Of a stretch of 64,000 nt of DNA, positions 56,081 to 63,999 are shown in pieces. The DNA comes from Duganella dendranthematis (GTDB lineage: Bacteria; Pseudomonadota; Gammaproteobacteria; Burkholderiales; Burkholderiaceae_D), in the NCBI RefSeq assembly GCF_012849375.1, contig NZ_CP051684.1:1488001-1552000 (forward strand). Direction: 5' to 3'. Under the pieces are notes generated by a model. The model was not told the origin of the DNA. It saw nothing but the letters and a program-made list of their open reading frames with translations, and made no database searches. Positions within the stretch are counted from its first letter, which is position 1. Each line of letters starts with the position of its first letter. The position numbers and the translations under genes were made by a program.

Positions 56081-56779
56081 CTATGTGTGATAGGACCGCT
56101 TCAGTAGCGCGATGCGTTGCCTGACCGCCGCATCATCCCTTCCGCACAGGGTGAGTTGTACAGCCCTTCCTATTGCGTTCTGATGCTCTTTAATGAAGGC
56201 GTCGGCGAACTCGCTTCCGTGAGTCGTTTCCAATAACTGCCTTAAAGCGGCAGTGGCAGCAAGTGAGTAGGTGTACGCAGTGTCTAGCTGGATAGCTGAT
56301 GTTGGCATGGAGGCTCCTAAGGTTACTAACACAGCATAGTTCAACAATCGCGGGAGCAACTTGATCGTCGTCAACCATCGTCTGATTCGTCTCCCCCCCG
56401 GCGCGACTTCATGCAGCTTCTTCTCGCACTCGATGAAATACTTCCGTGCTTCCCGGCCTTTGTCGGTGCGCTCCACCATCGCCAGTTCCTTAGCCATGTC
56501 CAGCGATACGTGGTAGTCGGTACGTTGACGGCCCCCGGAGCTAACTTCCCGATTAGGAAGATTGGTAGTTGTTGTAAAATCGACACCATCTACGAAGCCG
56601 TACTTTTCGATCCGTTCCAGCATCCACGTAGTAAATGCTTTGGCGCTACCTAAGAAGCCATGCAGGCGTCGTGCGTCTACCGTTTCGATGGTCTTACCGT
56701 CCACCACAGCACCGGACTGGATACCGATGTCTTGCACGGTGTTCAGGACAGGCGTAGGAGCCTCTACAGCGTCTTTCAC
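56081..56779 (-). CDS. AntA/AntB-type phage antirepressor-like protein
   Basis: 232 aa. Residues ~30-125 match the AntA/AntB antirepressor domain (TVDARRLHGFLGSAKAFTTWM, YGFVDGVDFTT, RTDYHVSLDMAKELAMVERT, GREARKYFIECE). The C-terminal half is an unrelated helical segment. In phages such proteins bind and block the repressor. The start is uncertain: the GTG at 56779 lacks a good ribosome-binding site, and the frame stays open back to the upstream gene. Confidence 0.8.
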   Translation of the reverse strand: MKDAVEAPTPVLNTVQDIGIQSGAVVDGKTIETVDARRLHGFLGSAKAFTTWMLERIEKYGFVDGVDFTTTTNLPNREVSSGGRQRTDYHVSLDMAKELAMVERTDKGREARKYFIECEKKLHEVAPGGRRIRRWLTTIKLLPRLLNYAVLVTLGASMPTSAIQLDTAYTYSLAATAALRQLLETTHGSEFADAFIKEHQNAIGRAVQLTLCGRDDAAVRQRIALLKRSYHT

Positions 56780-56847
56780 CGGGTGGTAGGTGGTAACAGC
56801 GCTTGGAGCGACTGTAGCCGCTTTGGCAGGGTTTGAAGCGGTTGCTA

Positions 56848-57651
56848 CTACAGGAGGGTGAAAGGAAATCCGTTGTGCTTAGCTGCCAACTTCATCATGA
56901 TGCCCTCCAACCGTCCACTCTCACCTGAACCGAAGATGACCAATCCGAATGCGCTTCCAAACGAAGCCTGAAGGACAAACATATCGACGTCTGCGCAGAC
57001 CGTCATCTTATAGCTGAATTGGTCATTAAGTTCCTTGCCTCCGCGCTTTAGGGTTGGTGCATGGCCAGGAAGTCCTTCTAGCATTTCAAAGACTTCGTAA
57101 TGACCCTTCTCCAGCAGGTCTGCGTTCGTAAACCAGCGCAATCCTAAGCCACCGTGCGAAGGGAAAATCGTTCCCACCTCACGGAAATAGAGGGCTTTGG
57201 CAAGCTTGCGTGAGAACACCGCAACAGCCGTCTGCATCTCCGATGTGATTTTGAGCGGTGACGCTTGTTGGTGGGTTTGTCCATGCTTTGGCGTGATGCC
57301 AAGTCTTCGATTGTACGTACGAGCCTCCCGCACTGACGGGAACATTGATCGAATCTGCATAGCATCTTGAGCGTGTACGCCAGCGACTAGGCTTGGAAAC
57401 TTTCCGTCACGGTTGCCCGCATCTCCCGAAAAGTCTGTTCTCGCTAACATTGCAAGCATCCGGTCATAATTAGACGTTCCGTTGTTGCACTTGATGCAAG
57501 CAGGGAACTCGTATCCTTCCGGCCATTGCCGGTTCTGGAATAGAGCCTTTGGCGGGCAATGCTCTTTAGTAGTTGTCGGTTCCGTACCGCCGCAGAAGAT
57601 GCAGTACGGATTGTGCCTGATGAACTCGCCCAGTGAAGTGGAGTTGGACAT
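56848..57651 (-). CDS. HNH-like zinc-finger protein
   Basis: 267 aa. The N-terminus has a CxxC pair (YCIFCGG), TTKEHCPPKAL and a second pair (ACIKCNNGTSNYD), the layout of an HNH/treble-clef nuclease. The remaining ~200 residues are unrecognised. It may be a nuclease carried as cargo or for defence; catalytic activity is not certain because the HNH histidine pattern is only partly typical. Confidence 0.65.
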   Translation of the reverse strand: MSNSTSLGEFIRHNPYCIFCGGTEPTTTKEHCPPKALFQNRQWPEGYEFPACIKCNNGTSNYDRMLAMLARTDFSGDAGNRDGKFPSLVAGVHAQDAMQIRSMFPSVREARTYNRRLGITPKHGQTHQQASPLKITSEMQTAVAVFSRKLAKALYFREVGTIFPSHGGLGLRWFTNADLLEKGHYEVFEMLEGLPGHAPTLKRGGKELNDQFSYKMTVCADVDMFVLQASFGSAFGLVIFGSGESGRLEGIMMKLAAKHNGFPFTLL

Positions 57652-57705
57652 AGCCGATGGTGGTAGCGGAGATGATTCATGCTATCACGAGTGATCGGCG
57701 GCGCT

Positions 57706-58266
57706 TCATTTCGCGCAGTCCTTGCCACTCCAGTAGCAGCGCTCCCGCTTCGCACGAGCGATCTGCGCATCCAATACGTCTTGATTGGCCTTGTGCCGTG
57801 CGTCCTCTTCTGCTTCTGCCTGACGTGCAGCGTCTCGACGGTCCAGCAAACGTTCCCGGTCCTGCTGTCGTTCCTCCATTTCATCCAGCTTTGCAGCCAC
57901 TTCCGACATACCTTTGCGACGTTCAGCGCGTTCCGCCTTGGCTATTGCAGCCTCGTTCTCTTCGCCATCGCGGATGCCGCGAATCTCCTGCTTGACCTGT
58001 TCATCACATGCGGCAAATTCGGCCTTGGGTATGCCGGTCCACATCGTCCAGTTTGCGCTGGCTTCAAGGTAACACGTGGAGCCGACCCGGTTAGGGTTCG
58101 CTTTGTACTTCTTTATCTCCTGCACGTAGTTGTTGCCCAATGATGCGATGGCCTGCGCTTCGCGGTCCTGTCGAATCTTTTCTCTTGCATCGTCCAGCAA
58201 TCCAGCGTTGCAAAGAAGCGGTAGGGATGCCAGAACTGCGGCCGTGGCGTGTTTCAGGAATGTCAT
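57706..58266 (-). CDS. Exported coiled-coil protein
   Basis: 186 aa with a signal peptide (FLKHATAAVLASLPLLCNA), a middle Cys-containing region (VGSTCYLEASANWTMW) and a long charged coiled coil (~105-170, rich in Glu/Arg/Ala) ending CYWSGKDCAK. GGAA lies upstream of the ATG at 58266. It is divergent from the XRE regulator gene and shares its operator region. The function is unknown; a lysis- or envelope-related phage protein is possible. Confidence 0.65.
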   Translation of the reverse strand: MTFLKHATAAVLASLPLLCNAGLLDDAREKIRQDREAQAIASLGNNYVQEIKKYKANPNRVGSTCYLEASANWTMWTGIPKAEFAACDEQVKQEIRGIRDGEENEAAIAKAERAERRKGMSEVAAKLDEMEERQQDRERLLDRRDAARQAEAEEDARHKANQDVLDAQIARAKRERCYWSGKDCAK

Positions 58267-58297
58267 TGCAATTTCCAAGTGGTAATGAAATGGCAAT

Positions 58298-58314
58298 ACT
58301 ACCGATACGGTAGT
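58298..58314. promoter_or_regulatory. Operator palindrome for the XRE regulator
   Basis: Perfect inverted repeat ACTACCG-ATA-CGGTAGT in the divergent gap between the exported coiled-coil gene and the XRE gene. This is the usual place for an autoregulatory operator. Confidence 0.65.
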
Positions 58315-58369
58315 GTAAGCGCAAGTGGAAATCCGCAACATCGTTGTCTTTGAACCTTGGAAGATACGG

Positions 58370-58672
58370 ATGTCAGTGATCGGCAAGCGACTGAAAGCTG
58401 CGCGGCTTGGAACCGGCTTGTCGCAGGAGCAGCTTGGACTTCAGGCTGGGCTAGAGGTCGAAAGCGCCAGCACCCGTATGAACCGCTATGAGCGTGGTGT
58501 GCGGGTTCCATCGGTCGAGTTGCTAGAGCGTATCGGTAAGGTTCTGGACCTGCCTGTAGCGTACTTTTTTGCTTTTGATGATGACGAAGCAGCGCTGCTC
58601 ACGGCGTATCACCGGCTTACTGAGGATGACAAGCAAGCGGTGCTGGCCTTTGCAATGACGAAGGCCACGTAA
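58370..58672 (+). CDS. XRE-family transcriptional regulator
   Basis: 100-aa cI/XRE-type protein. The helix-turn-helix spans ~5-62 (IGKRLKAARLGTGLSQEQLG...MNRYERGVRVPSVELL) with a short C-terminal helix. The ATG at 58370 follows GGAAGAT. It probably represses itself and the divergent gene through the palindrome at 58298, and may be what the AntA-type protein counteracts. Confidence 0.85.
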   Translation: MSVIGKRLKAARLGTGLSQEQLGLQAGLEVESASTRMNRYERGVRVPSVELLERIGKVLDLPVAYFFAFDDDEAALLTAYHRLTEDDKQAVLAFAMTKAT

Positions 58673-58755
58673 GCCGGCAGGACACGATTGTTGCTCGAAG
58701 TGCTATCATGGCATAAGGACATTGGCCTTCTATAGCTAGGGTAGGGGATTCCAAA

Positions 58756-58998
58756 ATGACGCACGTTACTATCTTCCGTTTCGAGGTCTATGACGCTCAC
58801 ACGGATTGCATGGTCAAATCCCGGCGCTGGGGAATACGTGAAGCGGTGGAGCAAATCGCTCATGGAGTAGTGATTGAATCATCTGCGACCGAAGTGCCAC
58901 GCTCCGCTCTGATGAGTGATATCCCCGGCCTTTCAGAAATCGGCTTCGATCCATCACAATTACGGCCAGCTACCTTTCAGCGCATGGTGAAGATGTAG
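58756..58998 (+). CDS. Small hypothetical protein
   Basis: 80-aa protein (MTHVTIFRFEVYDAHTD...). It starts with a beta-strand-like segment and has a SQLRPATFQRM ending. A GGGGA lies 9 bases upstream. I do not recognise it; similar small proteins are common in phage early regions. Confidence 0.5.
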   Translation: MTHVTIFRFEVYDAHTDCMVKSRRWGIREAVEQIAHGVVIESSATEVPRSALMSDIPGLSEIGFDPSQLRPATFQRMVKM

Positions 58999-59056
58999 TG
59001 TGCGGACTATTTGCTTGATTGCCGAACCAGCGCTGCTGGCAAATATGGTCATCGCG

Positions 59057-59303
59057 TTAACCCGGTATCGGCTGGGCCAGTTCCTGGCCCTCGTTGGACA
59101 CTGGCCCCACGGCCTTGCTAACTTTGTACCAGTCGAACCACTCTGGGCCGAAGCTGCTGGTCCGGGCAAGCTGTTCCGCCATCTCTGGCGGGGTAGCTGG
59201 GTCCATCCAGATAGCAGCATCCGCAGCAGTGCATACCACCGGCCTGCGGTCATGCACGTCCACCATCCCTCCCACAGCGTCAACGTAACGAACGAGACAG
59301 GCA
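59057..59303 (-). pseudogene. Remnant of an SOS-response-associated peptidase (SRAP/YedK)
   Basis: The frame reads LVRYVDAVGGMVDVHDRRPVV (two overlapping runs), DAAIWMDPATPPEMAEQL and WYKVSKAVGPVSNEGQEL. This matches the C-terminal third of SRAP/YedK proteins, which shield abasic sites in DNA. An in-frame TAA interrupts it immediately upstream, and I cannot find the N-terminal catalytic Cys. The stretch 58999-59604 otherwise holds no gene I can support. Confidence 0.5.
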
Positions 59304-59604
59304 AGGCTCTGCCTACCTTATGGGATGCTGTGTGCGTCGGCAAAGGTCCGTGCGACGAGCTATGGCGAGGCTACCAGAAGACGAAACTGCCGCATGGGCT
59401 GGGGTACGCGACGGTCATCCAAGAGTGGTATGTGGAACACGTCGAGATGCGACCGCCAAGAGACCAAGGATGACTGAAACAGCACCGATACCGATATCTT
59501 GCACGATGTACCGGACTGAGGCAGGACTTCGTCTACGGCTTTGGTTGACTGCTTTACAATGACCTGCGCGCCGTGGTTACGGCATTGATAGAGCGGGGGA
59601 GTTC

Positions 59605-60354
59605 ATGTTGACGTTGATCGAACAGGTCGAGATGTTTCAAAACCTGACTGTGGCAATCGCCACTGGTGGCGGTGCCGAGGGAGGTGACTACATTAAGTTG
59701 CGCCAGTTAGTGATGTCGCAGCCGTCGCTTGCGCCACAGGTTCCGTCGTTTGTGAAGACCTGTCGTGATGCTGGTCAATTCTGGCAATTCATCAAACATA
59801 AGTTCCCGACGTATGCGGAACGTCGTCAGTTTCTGTGGGATTCGTTCCGCCCAATGCTTGACGCGCTGGAAGGTGTTGGTGCAGCGCCGTCTGACTCGGC
59901 TGTTACGTCCGCGATCAAGAAGTTTGACGCTGACCATATACAAACTGCTTGGCACAAGGCACTAGAGCGTCGATCAACTGACCCGGAAGGTGCCATTACG
60001 ATGGCCCGGACGCTGTTGGAATCAGTCTGCAAGCACATCCTTGACGCCAGCGGCACGTCCTACGAGGATTCGCCGGACATGAATAAGCTGTACCGGCAAA
60101 CCGCTGAACGCTTAAACATAGCGCCATCGCAGCACAGCGAGTCGGTGTTCAAGCAAATACTTGGTGGCTGTACTGCGGTCGTAGAGGGGCTAGGGGCGTT
60201 GCGCAATCGGTTGGGAGATTCTCACGGCAAGGGGAAGGCAGCAGTAAAGCCAGCACCCCGGCATGCTGAGTTGGCGGTGAACATGGCTGGGGCCACCGCG
60301 ATGTTCTTGTTGGCTACTTGGCAGTCACGTAGTGAGGCGATAAAGGCGGAGTAA
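59605..60354 (+). CDS. Abortive-infection family protein (Abi-C domain)
   Basis: 249 aa. The C-terminal half matches the Abi-C domain: DPEGAITMARTLLESVCKHIL, MNKLYRQTAERLNIAPSQHSE, LGGCTAVVEGLGALRNRLGDSHG and APRHAELAVNMAGA. The N-terminal ~110 residues are helical and unrecognised. Abi-C proteins are linked to phage exclusion by aborting infection. GGGGGAG precedes the ATG. As element cargo it could defend the host against other phages. Confidence 0.8.
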   Translation: MLTLIEQVEMFQNLTVAIATGGGAEGGDYIKLRQLVMSQPSLAPQVPSFVKTCRDAGQFWQFIKHKFPTYAERRQFLWDSFRPMLDALEGVGAAPSDSAVTSAIKKFDADHIQTAWHKALERRSTDPEGAITMARTLLESVCKHILDASGTSYEDSPDMNKLYRQTAERLNIAPSQHSESVFKQILGGCTAVVEGLGALRNRLGDSHGKGKAAVKPAPRHAELAVNMAGATAMFLLATWQSRSEAIKAE

Positions 60355-60396
60355 AGTCTCCGACGCATCCGGCATAGCGGCTTGCAGATCATAGCT

Positions 60397-60645
60397 CTAC
60401 GACATCGCCATGCGGATAGCCTGCTTACGCGGGAAGTTGTAAATCTTCTGCTCACGTTTTGCACCGTTCACGGTGTAAAAAGCCGTTCGCAAAAATTCGG
60501 GAGCCGCTTTTTCGCCCAGTACGGTAGGTACTTTAACCATTAAGTGATCGCGGCGCAGGATTGATTCTCCCGGCTTAGAGATGTGGTTGATGTAGTCAAC
60601 GATGTCCAGCGAGGACATGGTTTGCACATCAGAGTCGTTTGCCAC
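60397..60645 (-). CDS. Rha-like phage regulatory protein, possibly truncated
   Basis: 82 aa (MSSLDIVDYINHISKPG, AFYTVNGAKREQKIYNFPR) resembling the N-terminal half of Rha/antirepressor phage proteins. It stops soon after QAIRMAMS, where longer relatives continue. The start may be GTG at 60645 or ATG at 60618. Family assignment is tentative. Confidence 0.4.
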   Translation of the reverse strand: MANDSDVQTMSSLDIVDYINHISKPGESILRRDHLMVKVPTVLGEKAAPEFLRTAFYTVNGAKREQKIYNFPRKQAIRMAMS

Positions 60646-60749
60646 GATGCGCAGTGCCGGGATGCTGAGGAGGATAGTTTATTTCCAGATCGACACATAT
60701 CTTCCACCGGCTTACACTAGCCGTATCAACATTGCCTTGAAAGATTCCA

Positions 60750-61613
60750 ATGCCACTGATTTATCATTATTGCGATGCCAACGCTCTTTTAAACATCGTC
60801 AAGAACCAAAAAATTTGGCTTTCTTCGTTAGGCGCTATGAATGATACGGCCGAGATTAAGTTTTTCAGGGATGATCTTCTAACGGAGATAAATACGGAAC
60901 TAGAAAGACTAGGCGTGGATCAACAGATTATCGACGACCTTCATAAACATATTGAAACTTATCAGTTTTACGCGGCGTGTTTCTCTACTGAAAAGGATGA
61001 CTTATATCAGTGGCAGTCTTACGGCGATAGAGGACAAGGCTTCGCGCTGGGATTTAACCCCGATATGCTTCATGAGCAATCCTTGCGGCCTGCATACCAA
61101 GTAAAGATCGAGGACAAGACTGTATTCAGCGGCGCGGCGCTAAGCGCAGAGCGCGGTAGCTTGGTACTGGCCCCGGTTGTGTACGCATCGAAAGATAAGG
61201 CGAGGGAATGGGCTAAGCAGATAGCCAAAGTGACTGAAAGTGAAATGCAGCGGCCCTCTCACGGTCAAATGTGGGAAGACTTCGTTAGATTGGTTCATAT
61301 TGTGTCGCAAGTTTTGAAGAGTGATTACTTCAAAGCTGAGAATGAGCACCGATTGATTTATGTACCAGTCGTTAATTACGATTCGGTAAACTCCAACATC
61401 ACCGTCAAAGGCGTATTAGATAAACGTGAATGGAGGAATGGGCGTTATGGACTTACTCCCTATTTTGAATTCAAATATCAGAAGCAGTCGCTTTGGGAAA
61501 TTGTTACCGGCCCTTGCTGCAAAGAGAAAGACGCAGCGAACCTCCTTGAGTTTTTGAGAAGTTATGAACTTGGTGATGTTAAGATCACTGCGTCCAAGAC
61601 CACGTTGAGATAG
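60750..61613 (+). CDS. DUF2971 domain protein
   Basis: 287 aa with the DUF2971 start YHYCDANALLNIVKNQKIWLSS...NDTAEIKFF, CFSTEKDDLYQWQSYGDRGQGFALGF and NEHRLIYVPV. The function is unknown. The gene is clearly AT-richer than its neighbours. DUF2971 genes occur often on mobile elements, including in defence contexts. Confidence 0.75.
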   Translation: MPLIYHYCDANALLNIVKNQKIWLSSLGAMNDTAEIKFFRDDLLTEINTELERLGVDQQIIDDLHKHIETYQFYAACFSTEKDDLYQWQSYGDRGQGFALGFNPDMLHEQSLRPAYQVKIEDKTVFSGAALSAERGSLVLAPVVYASKDKAREWAKQIAKVTESEMQRPSHGQMWEDFVRLVHIVSQVLKSDYFKAENEHRLIYVPVVNYDSVNSNITVKGVLDKREWRNGRYGLTPYFEFKYQKQSLWEIVTGPCCKEKDAANLLEFLRSYELGDVKITASKTTLR

Positions 61614-61815
61614 CGTAGCCTGAAAAACCTACAAAAAAATTTCAGAACTCGGACTCGATAGAGGGCCAGGAATCGAAGGGGCGGAAAAGTCGGGAGACTA
61701 GTGGGTTGGCTGAGCAGGCCGATGGGGCTGGATAACAGCGCTGTGCCGGTCGGGGAAATATCTGTCGGCGCTTGCTGGCGCTGGTCAGCAGTATTGCACT
61801 GCCCACGTAACCCGA

Positions 61816-61832
61816 AGGCCCGTAGCGGGCCT
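61816..61832 (-). terminator. Hairpin after the resolvase gene
   Basis: AGGCCCG-TAG-CGGGCCT, 13 bases downstream of the resolvase stop. No clear T-run on the minus strand. Confidence 0.4.
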
Positions 61833-61844
61833 CCTATCGCGTCC

Positions 61845-62411
61845 CTACGCTGCCTTGAGAATGGCGTACAGAGTAGCGCGACTGATGCCGTTGTCCTTTG
61901 CCAGCTTGGCCTTGTTCACGCCGGACATCGCTGCTTCCTTGCGTACCTTCTCTTGCGTGGCCTTATCCAGCTTGGCAGTGCGCCCCATGTGCTTGCCTGC
62001 TGCTCTGGCCTTGGCCTGACCTTCTACGCGACGTTCGTTGATCATCGCCAGTTCAAAGGCAGACACAGCGCCCAGCATGGTCAGTAGCATCTTGTTCATA
62101 GGGTTCTCTTTGTCGCCAGTGAAGGTAAGTTGTTCCTTGCTGAACTTGATGGTAACGCCCTTGTCGGTCAACTGTTGCACCAGTGCCAGCAGATCGGCAG
62201 TGTTGCGGGCCAGTCGGCTAATCTCATGCACCACGACGGTATCACCCTCGCGTACGTGCGACAGCATCGCTTGCAGGGCAGGACGGTTGGTGTCACCGCC
62301 GCTGCACTTGTCCGTGAACACCTTGTCCAGCGTCACACCGTCCAACTGGCGCACTGTGTTCTGACCTACCGAGCTAACCCGTACATAACCTACCGTCTGA
62401 CCCTTGCTCAT
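61845..62411 (-). CDS. Small serine recombinase (resolvase/invertase)
   Basis: 188-aa resolvase/DNA-invertase-type recombinase. It has GYVRVSSVGQNT (nucleophile Ser13), VVVHEISRLARNTADLL, the E-helix segment SAFELAMINERRVEGQAKA and a C-terminal helix-turn-helix (VNKAKLAKDNGISRATLYAIL). GGAG precedes the ATG. It could resolve or invert part of the element; no paired inverted sites were spotted. Confidence 0.92.
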   Translation of the reverse strand: MSKGQTVGYVRVSSVGQNTVRQLDGVTLDKVFTDKCSGGDTNRPALQAMLSHVREGDTVVVHEISRLARNTADLLALVQQLTDKGVTIKFSKEQLTFTGDKENPMNKMLLTMLGAVSAFELAMINERRVEGQAKARAAGKHMGRTAKLDKATQEKVRKEAAMSGVNKAKLAKDNGISRATLYAILKAA

Positions 62412-62716
62412 ACATGCTCCGTGTGTGAATGTGTATGAGAAGTCTATAGAGCTTCATGGAATGTGTCAAGAAACACCTCGTTGCATACTTGTTGGACACG
62501 GTGATATGCGGGTTTGCAGGGCGATAGAGGTAGTGCGTGGAAAGTATGCCTTGTTGGACAGCGCTCTGCTCTGCACAGACTGGCAGGAAAGGCAAGCGCT
62601 CAGGTTCACTGCGATGGTAGGTGCTACGTGGGTCGGGCCTGCGCTATTGCTGCACTGGGCAGGTCGGTCATACAGTCGGCCTGTCATCAACCCGGTGACG
62701 TAGACAAGGAGGAATC
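62412..62716. other. Gap with no supported gene
   Basis: Open frames on both strands lack ribosome-binding sites and recognisable content. It probably carries the promoter of the resolvase at its left end. Confidence 0.5.
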
Positions 62717-62818
62717 ATGAGTCTGGATGAACTGTCCAAGCTGGCTGAACAAGTGCGGCCTATCCTGATAGTCGTGCTGCTGACAGTGCAGATCGTGCAT
62801 ACGATACGCTGGCCGTAG
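62717..62818 (+). CDS. 33-residue predicted membrane peptide
   Basis: An ATG preceded by an ideal AAGGAGGAATC opens a 33-codon frame. A short charged N-terminus (MSLDELSKLAEQ) leads to one hydrophobic helix (ILIVVLLTVQIV) and HTIRWP. The layout resembles small membrane peptides of phages and type I toxins. A stem-loop follows at 62827. Confidence 0.55.
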   Translation: MSLDELSKLAEQVRPILIVVLLTVQIVHTIRWP

Positions 62819-62826
62819 AAACGACA

Positions 62827-62864
62827 AAGGCCGGGACCAACCTGTGAGGGTCAGTTCCGGCCTT
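62827..62864 (+). terminator. Stem-loop after the 33-residue gene
   Basis: Arms AAGGCCGGGA and TTCCGGCCTT (one mismatch) around an 18-base loop, 8 bases after the stop. No T-run. Confidence 0.45.
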
Positions 62865-62880
62865 GCTGGGTGCTACTGGG

Positions 62881-63405
62881 TTAGATCGTCGCTACCGGCT
62901 GGTAGGCTGGCACAACGAGGTTGCGCAAGTGCTTGACGGCTTCCTTCCACACCCTACGAGCCTTACGGAACTGTTCGCGGGTGGGGCGCTCGTCGCCTTC
63001 CAAGTCGCTCAATTCCTGCTTGGTTTGTGCTACGCAACGCTTCGCAATGCGAAGGTCGAAGTATGCTGGGTTGAAAGCCCGTTGTGCCACGAAGTCAGCG
63101 AGGTCTTTCACTTCAATCACTTCCAGCGGAACGTCGGGGTACAACATGAACTCATGTGCTGAGTCGAAATCGACAACAGCAATGGCCCCCAGTTCTTGCA
63201 GTTGACCGTCATACATGCCGTCAACGATTTCTGGGGCATAAGCAGCATAGGCGTCAATACCAGCGTGAAAGAAAATCGCCGGGGTGTCATCTTCGGGGAA
63301 CGGGTCTTCGCAGCCAAAGTCCGTCATTACGGTTGCTGGGTCAACAGAGGTAAAGCCCAGATTGGCGAAGATAGTGGCGATAGCAGGGGTGAGGTGTTTA
63401 CTCAT
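62881..63405 (-). CDS. Hypothetical acidic protein
   Basis: 174 aa (MSKHLTPAIATIFANLGF...). It is acidic in the first two thirds and has a basic C-terminal helix region (FRKARRVWKEAVKHLRNLV). AGGAGA precedes the ATG at 63405. I do not recognise it. Confidence 0.65.
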   Translation of the reverse strand: MSKHLTPAIATIFANLGFTSVDPATVMTDFGCEDPFPEDDTPAIFFHAGIDAYAAYAPEIVDGMYDGQLQELGAIAVVDFDSAHEFMLYPDVPLEVIEVKDLADFVAQRAFNPAYFDLRIAKRCVAQTKQELSDLEGDERPTREQFRKARRVWKEAVKHLRNLVVPAYQPVATI

Positions 63406-63780
63406 GTTTGATTCTCCTAGTTGGGTTGAAAGCGCCCGTACCGACGTGCTTAGGCCCACAGTGGACTGCGCAAGGTTCAGTTGTGTACGGGGCGTGGGAT
63501 GGGTACAGCGGTGCCGGGAAGCTGGCAGAAGCAGGCAGGATGAAGCGGGGAGCTACAGGACTGGCAAGCGTCGATACTGCGGTGTTGCTGCATCGATGAA
63601 GTCATTCTAAATGACAAGATTGCGTAAAGCAACACCACCATCAAAATAAATCTTGACTTAAGTAGGTAAGTATGTAAGTAAGGTCTCTGTTGGCATATGC
63701 AGTGGTCTAGAGTACAAATTTAACTAGATGTAGTGGGTACCATCTTGTGTGTTGATGAGTGCATGCGTGTTGCTGTTGAG
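63406..63780. other. Gap with an AT-rich direct-repeat patch
   Basis: No supported gene. An AT-rich stretch holds three imperfect 8-base repeats (TAAGTAGG, TAAGTATG, TAAGTAAG) at 63659-63682 just after a TTGACT. It could be a promoter or a protein-binding cluster. Confidence 0.4.
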
Positions 63781-63999
63781 CTACACTGGGCGGTGAGCGA
63801 GTGAGTGGACTGTCTGTGCATGCCACAAGCCACGTAGTGCTGTGGGTACGCCAAGGGTGTTGAATTGGTCGGCAATCTCACTGAAAGTCATACCCGCTTG
63901 TCGCAGTCGCTCGATCACCGGACGGAAGCGTTTAGTGCGGGCTGCGGCAATGGCCTTGACGGCTGCTGCTCCCTTGGCTTGCGCTTCTTTCAGGTTGGT
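63781..63999 (-). CDS. Serine recombinase, C-terminal part (runs off window)
   Basis: The last 73 codons of a frame entering from beyond the window. It reads KEAQAKGAAAVKAIAAARTK...IERLRQAGMTFSEIADQFN, then LGVPTALRGLWHAQTVHSL. This is the C-terminal helix-turn-helix tail typical of resolvase-type recombinases (the 'LNxxGIPT..G..W....V' pattern). It is the third serine recombinase of the element. Confidence 0.7.
   Translation of the reverse strand, partial: TNLKEAQAKGAAAVKAIAAARTKRFRPVIERLRQAGMTFSEIADQFNTLGVPTALRGLWHAQTVHSLAHRPV

Noticed and set aside
59000..59473. A 157-codon + strand open frame
   Set aside because: It is antisense to the recognisable SRAP remnant and has no ribosome-binding site or known motif.
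62404..62703. Open frames on both strands downstream of the resolvase start
   Set aside because: No ribosome-binding sites, overlapping each other, and no recognisable content.
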